Of a DNA stretch of 64,000 nucleotides, positions 9,768 through 22,100 are shown piece after piece. Origin of the DNA: Prolixibacteraceae bacterium (GTDB taxonomy: Bacteria; Bacteroidota; Bacteroidia; Bacteroidales; Prolixibacteraceae). Under the pieces are notes generated by a model. The model saw only the letters and a list, made by a program, of their open reading frames with translations, was not told the origin of the DNA and did no database searches. Within the stretch, counting starts at the first letter, position 1, and every line of letters starts with the position of its first letter. The DNA lies in the NCBI GenBank assembly GCA_028683385.1, contig JAQUIJ010000004.1, positions 27,416-91,415 of the forward strand, written 5' to 3'. The position numbers were made by a program, and so were the translations under genes.

Positions 9768-11573
9768 ATGAAGAAGATCGGTTTTTTACTCCTGATGATA
9801 ACTTTAATGACATCCGGATTCACACAAAATAAAGTTCGCTCCGTTTTTGACGATGCCGAATTTGTGATCGAACCTATGAATTTGATTAATACAATAGGCA
9901 GCGATATTTCGCCGGCGTTGGTTCAGGGGAAACTTTATTTTTCTGCTGTGCCTGAAATTTATTTCAACAAAAAAGCATTGGAAAGAAAAAATAAAGCATT
10001 TTACGACACCTATTCAGCATCACTGGATGAAATTGGGAATATTTCCTCCGAACGGGAAATGGTTCCCGGACTTGGGAATAAATACCACCAGGGACCCGTT
10101 TCATACTGTACAACCACGGGCGAATTGTTCGTAACTATAAGCAATACGATCAACCCGGACACAATTCATAAAATGTTTTCGGCTGAAAATATTCGGTTGC
10201 GACTGGTTATCATGAAGAAAACGAACAATGAGTGGGTTTTAACCGAAGAATTGCCTTTCAACAATAAAAAGTTTCATTTTGCTCATCCGGCAATCAGTCA
10301 AACCGGCGATACGCTTATTTTTAGCAGCGACATGGAAGGCAATAACTATGGGAAATCAGATTTGTACATGTCAGTCAGAACAAAACGGAAATGGTCGGAT
10401 CCGGTTAATTTGGGTAATGTAGTCAATACCAGTGGCAACGAAATGTTTCCAACCTTTTTACCTGGAGGACTGTTGTCTTTTGCCTCAGACGGCCGCCAGG
10501 GAACTTACGGTGGACTAGACATATGGTACACTAATTTTCCAAATCCAACAACTGTTATTAACCCGGGAGATAAAATTAATTCAACACTAGACGACTTTGG
10601 GTTAATTATTTCAGCCAATCGCAAAACCGGATATTTTGCATCCAACCGTTCGGGTAAAGGAAGCGATGACCTTTTCATGCTTCAGATCAACAGTTTGTAT
10701 GAAACGCTGAATGGCAGAGTTGTTGACGACCGTACCGGACTCCCGATTGCTGGCTCAGTTATTCAATTGTTGGATTGCAACGGAAAATCCATTGGCCAAA
10801 CGGAATCCGATAGCCAGGGAAATTTTCAGGTTAAAGTCCTTCATGCAAATTGCGCAACCCTTGAAGTTTCAAAAACAGGTTACCAAAACACCCGTAAAAG
10901 CGTTGTCGGATCTAATTATATTGAGATAAGGCTGAAACAGTTGGATACGTTCCTGACTATAAAAGTGGTTGACAAGGATACCGGCGAAGACCTTGCGGAT
11001 TCAAAACTGGAGGTAACAAAAGGTGAATTCGATCCTTCGTCATTAACTAAGGCTGAAAGCGCTTTCAGGTTAAAATTAGGTAAAGAATCTGATTACATTT
11101 TTAATGTGTCAAAGGCAGGTTATTTCCCGGCCAGCGTAAACTATTCAGGAAAAGATAAAACTCCGGGCGAAAATGCATTGGTGGTTACTATTGAACGAGT
11201 AGTGGCTGGCAAACAGTTTGTACTCGAAAACCTGTATTACGACGTGAATAAATACAACATCCGCCCCGATGCAGAAGTAGTGCTTGACCGGCTTGTGCAA
11301 GTTCTGACTGAAAATCCTGAGATCAGAATAGAGCTGGGATCTCATACCGATTGCAGGGCAAGCAGTAATTATAACAATACCTTATCTCAAAACCGATCAA
11401 ATTCGGCGGTTGCCTACCTGATTAAGAAAGGAATTTCAGCAAAAAGGTTGGTCGCTAAAGGATACGGCGAAACTCAGTTGGTAAATACATGTGCCGATGG
11501 CGTTGATTGTACGGAGGCAGAACATCAAGCAAACAGGCGTACTGTAATTAAGATTCTGGGGGCAACTAAATAA
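9768..11573 (+). CDS. OmpA-family protein with PD40 propeller and regulatory-like domain (PorE-like)
   Basis: 601 residues with a short signal peptide (MKKIGFLLLMITLMTSGFTQ). PD40/TolB-like propeller blades cover about 30-310 (SSDMEGNNYGKSDLYMS, FASNRSGKGSDDLFML). A carboxypeptidase-regulatory-like fold follows at about 314-385, then another beta segment. The OmpA peptidoglycan-binding domain is at about 480-601 (LGSHTDCRASSNYNN, LSQNRSNSAVAYLIKKGI, NRRTVIKI). The domain order resembles PorE of the T9SS, which links outer-membrane parts to peptidoglycan, but the N-terminal TPR segment of PorE is absent. It lies 96 bp after the PorP/SprF gene and probably anchors that adhesin complex to the cell wall. 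The role is inferred from domains and context. Confidence 0.88.
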   Translation: MKKIGFLLLMITLMTSGFTQNKVRSVFDDAEFVIEPMNLINTIGSDISPALVQGKLYFSAVPEIYFNKKALERKNKAFYDTYSASLDEIGNISSEREMVPGLGNKYHQGPVSYCTTTGELFVTISNTINPDTIHKMFSAENIRLRLVIMKKTNNEWVLTEELPFNNKKFHFAHPAISQTGDTLIFSSDMEGNNYGKSDLYMSVRTKRKWSDPVNLGNVVNTSGNEMFPTFLPGGLLSFASDGRQGTYGGLDIWYTNFPNPTTVINPGDKINSTLDDFGLIISANRKTGYFASNRSGKGSDDLFMLQINSLYETLNGRVVDDRTGLPIAGSVIQLLDCNGKSIGQTESDSQGNFQVKVLHANCATLEVSKTGYQNTRKSVVGSNYIEIRLKQLDTFLTIKVVDKDTGEDLADSKLEVTKGEFDPSSLTKAESAFRLKLGKESDYIFNVSKAGYFPASVNYSGKDKTPGENALVVTIERVVAGKQFVLENLYYDVNKYNIRPDAEVVLDRLVQVLTENPEIRIELGSHTDCRASSNYNNTLSQNRSNSAVAYLIKKGISAKRLVAKGYGETQLVNTCADGVDCTEAEHQANRRTVIKILGATK

Positions 11574-11883
11574 TGTTTTCTCTCAATAAAACATTAAACC
11601 TTCAACACATAATGACTCCAGTATTCCAATTAATTAAGTCTTTTTTCTTTTAAAGAATGAATTCCGGGAAGATTTAAAAAATGACAAACTTAAAATATAG
11701 CTTTTTCGTTAAATTGTGAATGTAAGATGCAGCTGGAATTTCGAGAGAATTCCGGTTGTATCTTTTTTTGCATTTCCTTAAAGAATTCATTGTAAGTTGG
11801 ACATAATTGCACATAAGCATTATGGTAAGAAAAGCATGGTGTCGAACTGAAAAAGCAGGTTATAACATTAATTTATACGCAGG
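11574..11883. other. 310-bp convergent intergenic region
   Basis: It lies between the ends of the OmpA gene (+) and the hemerythrin gene (-). A short inverted repeat, GGAATT-N7-AATTCC near 11734-11752, followed by a T-rich run, could be a weak terminator. No gene is seen. Confidence 0.45.
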
Positions 11884-12291
11884 CTAACAATTGTTTTTAC
11901 TCATGATAAATTGGGCAAGCTTTTTATCTGAGTAAGTCGTGTGATTTTTAAACCAATCAACCAGGAATGCTATCAGTTTCTCCCGGTTAATTAACCGGGG
12001 ATCAAACGTAATTAACAACGAACCCATTTTTCTCATTAACGCAACATGTTCAGCCTGATGTTCTTCAAGGTTTGGATAGCCGTATTTGAACATGATGTTT
12101 TCTTCGCTGATAAAATGGAATTGAGCATATTTATGAAGCTCTTCGAGAAGTCTGGCAATATATTCCTGGCTTTCTTCGTTTAGGAATGCCTCATCAATCT
12201 TTTGTATGGTTTTCAGAAATATCTTGTGCTCCTCATCAATTTCGAAATAACCAACATTATACGCTTCTTTCCAAATCAAATCGCTGCTCAT
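11884..12291 (-). CDS. Bacteriohemerythrin
   Basis: A 135-residue four-helix hemerythrin, the usual single-domain length. All seven di-iron ligands of the family can be placed: His22 (EEHKIF), His59 and Glu63 (HFISEEN), His78 and His82 (HQAEH), and His117 and Asp122 (HTTYSD). Such proteins bind O2 reversibly at a non-heme di-iron centre and serve in oxygen storage, delivery or sensing (family knowledge). The gene lies 126 bp downstream of a hybrid histidine kinase on the same strand, so co-transcription and a link to oxygen signalling are possible but not shown. There is no signal peptide, so it is cytoplasmic. Confidence 0.95.
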   Translation of the reverse strand: MSSDLIWKEAYNVGYFEIDEEHKIFLKTIQKIDEAFLNEESQEYIARLLEELHKYAQFHFISEENIMFKYGYPNLEEHQAEHVALMRKMGSLLITFDPRLINREKLIAFLVDWFKNHTTYSDKKLAQFIMSKNNC

Positions 12292-12417
12292 CTTGGTATG
12301 TTTTTATTGGTGTAATTGTAAAGCTATAAAAAAAAATCTTCAAATTTATTTTTAATAAATATCGTTATATCACTTATTGCACGGTGAAGGTTCTAAATGA
12401 ACTGGCCGCCTTATCAT

Positions 12418-15400
12418 CTATTCATTGAAAAAATTATCGATCGTATTTAGGAAAACCTGCACATTGATGGGTTTTGTCATGTAATCCACAGCGCCGAGTT
12501 TTTTTAGTTTTTCGCGCTGCAACTTCATGGCATCGGCACTTACAACCACTACCGGTATGTGTTGTGTGGTCAACTCATTTTTTAGATTTTTGATCACCTC
12601 CGAACCGTGTATATCGGGTAAATTCAAATCCAGGATAACCAAATCGGGTTTATTCTCAAAAGCCAACTGTACGGTTTCTTTCCCATTTATAGTAGTAATA
12701 AGCCGAATATTTGGGCGGTGGTGATCTAATATTTGCTCAACCAGTTCTATGTTTGACTGATTATCTTCGATATACAAAATGGTTCCCTTTTTCCCTTCCT
12801 GATCATTATTCTCTGAATCAACCGGCGGTTTATAAACCTCGGGTTGGCTTTCTGCCTGTAGCAGATCTATCCAAAAGGTCGATCCTTGTTCCGGTACACT
12901 TTCTACTCCAATTGCACCTTTCATTGCTTCAGTAAGTTTTTTTACAACCGTCAGCCCAAGTCCTGTTCCCTCTTCGGCTGATTGTTCGGCTCCAATCCGT
13001 TCGAAAGGATTGAAAAGTTTTGAGATACCTTCGGGTGAAATGCCAATACCGGTATCAATAACCGAAATGCGAATTTTTGCCGGAGCTTCACCTGTTGCGG
13101 CTATCTCCTGTGTCTCAATTACTATCTTTCCTTCAGGCTTGTTGTATTTTATGGCATTCCCCAACAGATTAATTAAAATTTGCTGCAACCGTTGTTTATC
13201 GGCTAAAACAAACTGGCGATTGGTGGCTGATGGTTTGAATTTTAGGGAAAGCTGTTTTTCAAGGGTTTGTGGCCTGATGCCATCGACTATCTCGCTGATC
13301 ACACGAGCGAGTTGAAGAGGCTCAATACTCAGCGAAAGGTGACCTGCTTCAATCCTTGTGATATCGAGTACTTCGTTAATCAGGTTCAGCAGGTGTTTCC
13401 CACTTCTCAGGATATGCTGAACTCCCTTTTTCTGAGGGGGTGTGAGTTCGCCCATTTCGAGCAGTTGGGCAAATCCCAGAATCGAATTCATCGGGGTACG
13501 CAACTCGTGGCTCATCCGCGACAAGAATTCACTTTTGGAGAGGTTGGCTTGTTCTGCCTCGATTTTCGCCCGTTGCAATTCGATTTCAACTTGTTTTCGC
13601 TCTTCAATTTCATTTCGAAGATTGCTATTTGAAATAATCAATTGCGTGGTGCGCTCTTCTACTTTAGCTTCCAGACTAACATTTAATTCTTTGATGGCTT
13701 TTTCGTTTTCTTTTAAGACTGTAATATCGTTGTCAGAACCTCTGTAGCCCAATAAATTGTTTTGTTCGTCAAGAATAGGTTCGCCATTGGTTAATACCCA
13801 GATTACTTTACCGTTCGGGTTGAGAATGGGGTTTCCAAGTTCCCTGAATGATTGTTTTGCCGCAAAAACGCTTAAGGCTGCCTTTTTAAATTCTTCGCGA
13901 TTTTCTTCGGGGTGAAGTTCATAGAAATGTTTCTTTCCTATTAGATCATCTGGAGAATATCCCCAGGCTGCCTTTGCTACGGGGCTTACATAAGTGTAGA
14001 GTCCGTCGGCATCAACTTCCCAGATTACAGTTTGGCTTTGTTCTACAATCTGGATGAACCGTTTTTCGCCTTGCTTGATTTTTTCTTCAGCATTCTTTCT
14101 ATCTGAAATATCTCGAGTGACAATAATTATCTTTTCGAGCTTACCATCCGTGGCTCGGATAAATTCAGCATTTGATTCGGTGTGTAAAATTTCTCCGTTT
14201 GATTTGATCGTTTTGTATTCTGCGGCTCCGGTGAAATTTCCGTCAAACATTAATCCAATATTATTCAACGCCCTCTGGCGATCGTCGGGGTGGATGAACG
14301 TTACTAAAGGTCGACCTAAAATTTCTTCCGGAATATAGTCAAACATTCTTACTGCCTGAGGGGACAAATACTCGATGTTTCCTTCCAAATCAGTGATGAT
14401 AATTGAGTCGGGTGACGCATGGATGACAGATCGGTATAATGCTTCGCTTTTTTCCAGTTCTGACTGTATTTTTTCTCTGTTTTTAATTTCTATTTTCAGG
14501 ATTTTTGAGTTCCGGTAAAATATATAGGCAATAGTACAAACGGAAAACAGAATTATCATTCTCAAGGCAAATAATCTCCACGAAAAGTTAAATGTCGATA
14601 CAGTTTTTGGCTCTTCATAAAGCATTCCATCTAACTTAAAATCTGTATCAATTAATCCGAGAGCTTTGTATTCATCCAAAATTTTGATCCATCGTGACAG
14701 ATTTGAATAGCCAATCTCAACAAAATCTTCCTGGATTAATTCTTTCATTTTTTCTGCCTCATAAGTCAGTTGCTTGATAGAACGGTCCTTGCTGTACTTA
14801 TTATAAATCAGGAATATCATCTCTTGAGGATGACTCATGGCGTATTTCCATCCCATCAATGTGGCCTGCCTGAATTTTTCAACTAATTCAGGATCAGAAT
14901 TGATTAGGTTTTCGGAAGTAAATAGCACGTCGCCATAAAAATCAATATCCACCTGAGCCGGAGATAAAAGCCGGTACTGAAATCCTAAGCTATCCAGAAG
15001 AAAGGGTTCGTCTGTAATGTATGCCGCGATAGCGTCGGCATGGCCAGAGAGTAACTGTTCCGCATTGTATTTTAGGGGAATAATATTATTGGGTTTCGGG
15101 AAAACCATCGAATTATTTAACGCTGCAATAAGTTCAGTAGAGTCGGGCTCCATGGCGAGTGTTTTTCCTTTAAGATCCCTCAATGAGGTTATTCCTGAAT
15201 TTTGAGGTACAAGAAATACAAAAGGAGAATGCTGAAAAATTGAGGCTAGAACAACAACTTTCTTGGTTTGCGATCGGGCGAGAAGAATGCCTGAACCGGT
15301 TATTCCAAAATCAGCCTTTCCCTTATCAACGACGTCAATCGGATTTGTATGCCCGTCGGGCAGTAAAAATTCAATGTGAATACCCGCTTCTTCATAATAC

Positions 15401-15567
15401 CCTTTCTCGATGGCGGCATAATATCCGGCAAACTGAAATTGGTGTTTCCATTTTAATTGAAGTTTAACAACCTGAGCCCTATTGGGTTTTTCCTGTGCCT
15501 TCAAATTCAGCGTAGGTTGTAAAAAAAATGAAAAAATATAAATAAGAATTATTCCAAAAGACCTCAT
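12418..15567 (-). CDS. Hybrid sensor histidine kinase with NMT1/THI5-like periplasmic binding domain
   Basis: 1049 residues. A signal/anchor (about 1-24) precedes an NMT1/THI5-like solute-binding domain (about 30-310; KLQLKWKHQFQFAGYYAA, IEKGYYEEAGI). One TM helix is at about 332-350, then PAS domains at about 370-490 and 500-620, a coiled coil, HisKA with His687 ([10 protein letters not shown]), HATPase with N box (NLLGNAIKYN) and GTGLGL, and a C-terminal receiver with Asp980 (VILDLNLPD). NMT1 domains bind thiamine-precursor-like or other small ligands; here the ligand is unknown. There is no DNA-binding output, so phosphate must pass to another protein. The ATG at 15567 faces the giant kinase at 16130 across a 562-bp divergent region. 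The transmitter is strikingly similar to those at 22500 and 28660. Confidence 0.93.
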   Translation of the reverse strand: MRSFGIILIYIFSFFLQPTLNLKAQEKPNRAQVVKLQLKWKHQFQFAGYYAAIEKGYYEEAGIHIEFLLPDGHTNPIDVVDKGKADFGITGSGILLARSQTKKVVVLASIFQHSPFVFLVPQNSGITSLRDLKGKTLAMEPDSTELIAALNNSMVFPKPNNIIPLKYNAEQLLSGHADAIAAYITDEPFLLDSLGFQYRLLSPAQVDIDFYGDVLFTSENLINSDPELVEKFRQATLMGWKYAMSHPQEMIFLIYNKYSKDRSIKQLTYEAEKMKELIQEDFVEIGYSNLSRWIKILDEYKALGLIDTDFKLDGMLYEEPKTVSTFNFSWRLFALRMIILFSVCTIAYIFYRNSKILKIEIKNREKIQSELEKSEALYRSVIHASPDSIIITDLEGNIEYLSPQAVRMFDYIPEEILGRPLVTFIHPDDRQRALNNIGLMFDGNFTGAAEYKTIKSNGEILHTESNAEFIRATDGKLEKIIIVTRDISDRKNAEEKIKQGEKRFIQIVEQSQTVIWEVDADGLYTYVSPVAKAAWGYSPDDLIGKKHFYELHPEENREEFKKAALSVFAAKQSFRELGNPILNPNGKVIWVLTNGEPILDEQNNLLGYRGSDNDITVLKENEKAIKELNVSLEAKVEERTTQLIISNSNLRNEIEERKQVEIELQRAKIEAEQANLSKSEFLSRMSHELRTPMNSILGFAQLLEMGELTPPQKKGVQHILRSGKHLLNLINEVLDITRIEAGHLSLSIEPLQLARVISEIVDGIRPQTLEKQLSLKFKPSATNRQFVLADKQRLQQILINLLGNAIKYNKPEGKIVIETQEIAATGEAPAKIRISVIDTGIGISPEGISKLFNPFERIGAEQSAEEGTGLGLTVVKKLTEAMKGAIGVESVPEQGSTFWIDLLQAESQPEVYKPPVDSENNDQEGKKGTILYIEDNQSNIELVEQILDHHRPNIRLITTINGKETVQLAFENKPDLVILDLNLPDIHGSEVIKNLKNELTTQHIPVVVVSADAMKLQREKLKKLGAVDYMTKPINVQVFLNTIDNFFNE

Positions 15568-16129
15568 ATTTTTTAGTTGATATCTGGATTACCTTTCGTT
15601 TATATTGTCTAAGTTAATCTATTTATATTCCTGTAAATAATCTGAATGTGGACAAATTATAGACTATTGTTTAATAACATTAAAAACTGTTTTTTTTTAT
15701 AGAAAACTTATTTCGGGACTCTCACACATGCTGGTTCCCTGTTTTTATCCACTTTTTCAGGGCTATTTTAACGAAATTAATTTTCGACCAGCACTTAGAA
15801 ATAGTGTCGTTTAATTTCACGAGCAGCTGATTTTGCTGCATCGGCAAAGTCAAGAAAATTTTTAATCGTTCAGTTTAATAGTTGTGGACATTTTGTAGAC
15901 TTGCTTGTGATTGTATTTTGTTCATTTTTTTGTGGCTAAAATTTTTCGTTTTAAGTTTTACTTTCGGTAAATTTCTATAAAATGGCTAGTTCCCATCCAG
16001 AATTTTATACGTTTTGTGCTGGCGGGTGTAAATAACCAAAAATGATAGAAATTCGAGTTTTTTAGAAAAAAATGGGTACTTTTCATCTATTAAAACAAGG
16101 AACTAGCAGGAACTTATAACTTAAGTCAT
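15568..16129. other. 562-bp divergent promoter region between two hybrid kinases
   Basis: It must hold promoters for both kinases. A reverse copy of the 16-bp motif GTCTACAAAATGTCCA lies at 15885-15900. No open frame of note, no clear consensus promoter and no tRNA. Confidence 0.5.
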
Positions 16130-19100
16130 ATGGAATACTCAAATAAATCAAAAGAAGAGCTCATTAGTGAGTTGGTGGAGATTAAGCTGAAGTATGAATC
16201 TCTTCTTTCCATAGATAAAAATGACCGTAGGGAAGATAAGTCAAGCGAACGAGAAAGGTGGATGCACGCGGTTGAAAATACCACCGATGGACTTTGGGAC
16301 TGGAATTTAGTCACCAACAAAGTTTTTTTCTCGAAGCAATGGAAAGCAATATTGGGATTCGAAGATGATGAAATTGGTGATTCGTTGGAAGAATGGAGCA
16401 AGCGTGTACTGCCAGAAGATTTGAAAAAGACAATAGAACAAGTTGAAAAACATATAAAGGGCGAAACAGACTTTTATGAAAGTGAACACCGATTGATCTG
16501 TAAAAATGGGGAAGTTAAGTGGATACTGGATCGTGGTAAGATAATTGATTGGGATAATGGAGCTCCAATACGAATGATTGGTACACACACGGATATTAAT
16601 CAACACAAAAGAAAAGAACTTGATCTGATTGAACGACAAAAAGAATTGAATTGTCACAACCAGATCACTGTTCTAATGGGCGATCCACACGTCTCGGTTG
16701 ATGAGGTTTGTCTAAAGATTGTCCAAATTATCCCACCGGCGTGGCAGTTCCCTAGTTTTACTTGTACGTCATTAAAAATTTACGATCAATCATATTATTC
16801 ACCGAAATTTGAAGAAACTGAACATTTTATTGATCAAGAGATAGTTGTAAATCAGAAAGTAGTTGGTTGCATCTGTGTATATTGCCGAATAGTTGGGCTT
16901 CCTTACCATGAACATATCTTTTTACAGGAAGAAAAAATACTTCTAATTTCTATAGCGGAACGTATAGGTAATTTCCTTGAGAAAAAACAAAAAGAAAAGG
17001 ATTTAAGAGAGAGTGAATCTAAATACAAGGACCTGATCGAACAAATCAGTGATGTGATATACAATATCGATGAAATCGGCATTATCAGGTACATTAGCCC
17101 ATCAGTAGAGAAAATCATGGGATATTCGCCACAGGAAATCATTGGAAAAAACTTTTTGACTTTTGTCGGAGGAAACGCCAAATTCCTTTCCGATCGAATG
17201 GCGGAACTTTCTAAAGGGAATGAAATAAGTAATGAATATAAACTTCTAACCAAAAGCGGAGGTGAATGCTGGATAAGGCTGGCAACGAAACCGATCCTTT
17301 CCCATGGAAAATTTACCGGTGGGATAGGAACATTAATTGACATCACCACAATTAAACAGGCACAATTATCTCTCCAAAAAAGTGAAGAAACCTATCGTCG
17401 CCTGACAGAGACAATTAATGATGTTATTTATGAAATATCGCTGGATGGAATCATTAAGTATATCAGCCCGTCTTTTGAAAAGATTACCGGACTTACACCT
17501 CAGGAAGTTGTTGGGGCAAACGTTTTTCAACTGATACATCCTGATGACAAAACTGCATTGAAACAAAGGTTATCACTAAATGCAATTCCAGATCCTCCAT
17601 TTTTTGATTTAAGGTTTATCGCCAAAGACGGGTCAACCCGGTGGACACGTTCGCTTCCATCGATTGCCTACGAAAACGGAGTAATTGTTGGAAGAACAGG
17701 CATCTTAACAGATATTACAACTCAGAAGAAAATAGAAACTGAACTAAAAGAAAGCGAAGAACTTTACCGGACAATTATTCATGCCTCTCCCGATGCTATT
17801 ACCATAACAGATCTTAATGGATTTATTCTTTTTACTTCACCAAAATCACATCAGATTTTTGGGTTGAATTCATCTCAAGACTATTTGAGTCATTTTGTGA
17901 CCGAATTTATTTCTCCGGTTGATAGGGAAAGAGCCATTAAGAACTTCGGACGAATAATAACAGAAAAAGTCGAGGCCATCGAATATCAGGCTTTAAAAAA
18001 AGACGGATCAGAATTTTATATCGAGGTTAATCCCGAACTTATATCAGATGCCGAAGGAAATCCTTCAAAAATATTATTGATAACACGAGACATCACAGAG
18101 AAAAAACTTGCTGAAGAAAAAGTACGTCAAAGTGAGGTTAAGTTCAGAAATCTGATCGAGACGATAAGCGATGTCATCTATGAAGTCGATTTGTCCGGAA
18201 ACCTTCTGTACGTTAGTCCATCATCTGAAAGAGTACTGGGATATAAAGTGGAAGAAGTTTTAGGGACGAATATTTTCAACTATATTTATCCTGAAGACCA
18301 CGCTTTTGTTAAAAATTCGCTGGCGTCACTTGAATCTCGTAAAGAAAGGTACATTGAATACCGCTACGTTACAAAAGACGGGCAAGTGAGATGGGTCCGT
18401 TCGGCAACCTCCCCAAAATATACCGATGGCGTTTGGGTTGGTGGTATTGGCTCGCTTACTGATATAACGGATAAGAAGAAATCTGAACTTGAGCTTTTAA
18501 AGTTATCCAGGGCTGTAGAGCAGAGCCCGGTGAGTATTGTAATTACCAATCTGGAAGGAAATATAGAATATGCAAATCCGAAAGCCTGTGAAACTACCGG
18601 CTATGACCTTAGTGAATTGGTCGGAAAGAATCCCCGTGTTTTAAAATCAGGAGAAACACCACCTCAGGAATATGAATATTTGTGGGATTCCATTTCGCAC
18701 GGAAATGTTTGGAGGGGTATTTTTCACAACAAGCGCAAAAACGGCGACTTTTACTGGGAGTCATCACAGATCACTCCAATCATCAACGCCGAGAAGCAAA
18801 TAACTCATTATTTAGCAATTAAAGAGGATATTACTGAACGAAGGATTGTTCAAGAAGCCTTAACGAAAAGTGAAATCCGATTTAGCCGTATTGCAGAACT
18901 AAACCAAACTGTAATCTGGGAAACGAACTCAGAGGGTGTTTATACCTATTTGAGTCCGGCTGCGAAAACTGTCTGGGGGTATGAACCGGACGATTTAATT
19001 GGACAAAAACATTTCTGGGACATCCATCCTGAAGAGGGGAAAAAGGATTTTATGGATGCTTGCTTCCAGGATATTAAACGTTTGCAACCTTTTAAAAACA

Positions 19101-22100
19101 TGGAAAGTCCTATTGCTCGAAAAGATGGGAAGATAGGAATAATGCTTACCAACGGGGTGCCTGTATTGGATCAGGAAGGTAATTTGCTGGGATATTGCGG
19201 TTCGAGCAACGATATTACTGAACAAAAGGCTATGACCCTGGCACTACTGGATAGTGAACAACGGTATCGATCTATCTTCCAGGACAGCAAATCAGTTATG
19301 TTGCTTTTAGATCCTGAAACCGGTTTTATTGTTGACGCCAATTTATCCGCATGTTCTTTCTATGGTTGGTCGAATAAAGAGTTGTGTAGCAAAAAAATTA
19401 ACGAGATTAATACTTTACCTCCCGCGGAAATTAAAATAGCTATGAAGCGTACTATCAGGCAGGAACAACAGCATCACTTTTTTAAGCACCGCCTGTCCAA
19501 TGGACAGATCAGAGATGTTGAAGTGTTTTCGGGGCCAACGAAATTCGGAAGTAAAACTTATTTATTTTCCATCATCCATGACATTACCGAACGTCGACTT
19601 GCCGAAGAAGCGCTTAAGCAACGTGAAAACGATCTCGTAGAGGCTCAAGAGATTGCCAAAATGGGAAACTGGTCGTTCGATCTGGTAACGAATAAATTAA
19701 GCTGGTCTGACAATTTGTACCGGCTGTTTGATGTTGACGCCACTCAAATCAAAATCACACAGGCATTCTACTTCGACTTAATTGCTCCTGAATACCGGTA
19801 TTTGATTGACGAAGCGATGGAGGAAATGCTTGTCACTAAGAAACAAGTGAGCATCGAAGTTCTTATGAATTTAAAATCGGGAAGATCAATTTGGGTGAAA
19901 AACACGATTGTTCCTTATTTTGAAGGAGAGAACCTTATATTATTAAAAGGGACAGGTGTGGATATCACCGATAAAAAAGCAACTGAAAATCAAATCAGAT
20001 ACCAGAATGAGCGCTTAAATGCCATTATAGAAGCAATTCCCGATTTAATTTTTGTGATTGATAAATTCGGCACCTACCTCGAAGTGTTCTCCAATGAACA
20101 GGAAAAGCTGTTGATTAAACCTGAGCTTATAATTGGAAGTACTCTAGATCAAGCATTTGATCATGAAAAAACAAATTTGTTTCTTTCTAAAATTAACGAG
20201 GCAATCGATAAAAACACAACCATTACGATTGATTACCAGATTTCGTTACCCGAATCTCCAAGTACCGATTTTGAAGCACGAATTGGTCCTATAGACGATG
20301 AAAAAGTTCTTATCTTCTCGCGTGATGTAACAGAGAAAGTTTTAAGGGAAAAAGAATTAAATCAATTATCAATGGCCGTTAGGCAGAGTCCGGTCATTAC
20401 GGTAGTAACCGATTTAAATGCCAATGTTGAATATGTAAACCCTGCATTTGAACAAATAACCGGATATAAATTACAAGAAGTTGTTGGGAAAAATGTAAGG
20501 ATACTGCAATCGGGCAAAACCGACCGAAAAATTTATAAAAATTTATGGGAAACAATCTTAGCGGGCAAAACCTGGCATGGAGAATGGATGAACCGGAAAA
20601 AATCAGGGGAATTGTACTGGGAAGATGTGCTGATTTCACCAATTACAAATGAGGCAGGTAAAACAACAAATTACCTGGCCGTAAAAATGGATGTAACTCA
20701 ACGCAAACATGCTGAACTGGAAATATTGGATTTGAATACCAATCTCGAACTGAAAATTAAGGAACGGACCAAAGAATTAGCTTCAGCAAACCAGAGCCTG
20801 TTAAATGAAATGGAAATTCGCAATCTGGCGGAAAAAGCTCTTTTAGATAGTGAGGAAAGATATCGTTCAGTGGTTGAAAATATTAAAGAAGTTATATTCA
20901 TTACAGATAACGATGGCCTATGGATTTTCTTGAATAAGGCATGGGAAGAAATAACTGGTTTTTCGGTAAATGAATCTATTGGAAAAGTATTTGTCGAATA
21001 CGTCCATCCCGACGACCGCGCCAGAAACTGGGAATTGTTCGAGCCTTTGATTCAACGTAAAAAAGAATATTGCCGCCACGAAATCAGGTATCTGACCAAA
21101 GACGGAGGATTCCGCTGGATAGAAGTTTTCGCAAGGCTGGGAATTAATGAACAAGGCGAAACTATTGGTACTTATGGCACCTTGCGCGACATAACAGAGT
21201 GGAAGCAATTGTCGGAGTTCGAAAATGAATTGTTACAGTTGTCGCCTAAGTTAACCGGTATTACGCTTTCCGAAATTGAGTCGTCCATCAACCTTGCTCT
21301 TACACGTATAGGAAACGTACTCAATGCCGACCGTTCGTATGTCTTTGAATTCTCTTCCGGCACGAAATTCATGAACAATACCTATGAATGGAGCAACAAC
21401 GAAATCGAACCGCAGATTAAAGACCTTCAGAATGTTCCGGTTGAAATGTTCCCCGAGTGGATGAAAAAAATACAGCGCGGTGAAAATATAGTTATTGAAT
21501 CGGTTCAAGAACTGCCTGCGAACTGGAATGCCGAGCGTGAGATACTTGAACCTCAGGGAATACAATCTATTTTGGTAATACCGCTGCAAACCGAAAGCGT
21601 TATCATCGGATTTGTCGGATTAGATTCGGTGAAATCAAAAAGGACCTACTCTACAACTGAGATCAATATTCTTAAAGTATGGAGCAACATGCTCTCCAGC
21701 CTGATCAGTAATAGACGAAACAGCGAATTAATAGAGCAAACCCGACAGAATTATCAAACTTTCTTCAATACCATCGACGACTTCCTGTTCATTCTTGATT
21801 TCACGGGGAAAATTATCCATTTCAATCAAACGGTTTATCAACGATTGGGATATTCGCCCGAGGAATTGCTCGATATGCAGATATTGAGATTGAGGCCGGC
21901 AGAACGAAGACCTGAAGCTGTCAAAACTTTCAAAAAAATGATCAATGGCGAGACCGATTTTTGTGCTATACCAATTCTGACCAAATCTGGTATTCAGATC
22001 CCTATTGAAACGCATGTCAAGCGCGGGCAATGGAACGGCGAGGAACGGCTATTTATGGTCAGCAAAGATATCTCACAAATCAAGCTCTCCGAAGAGAAAT

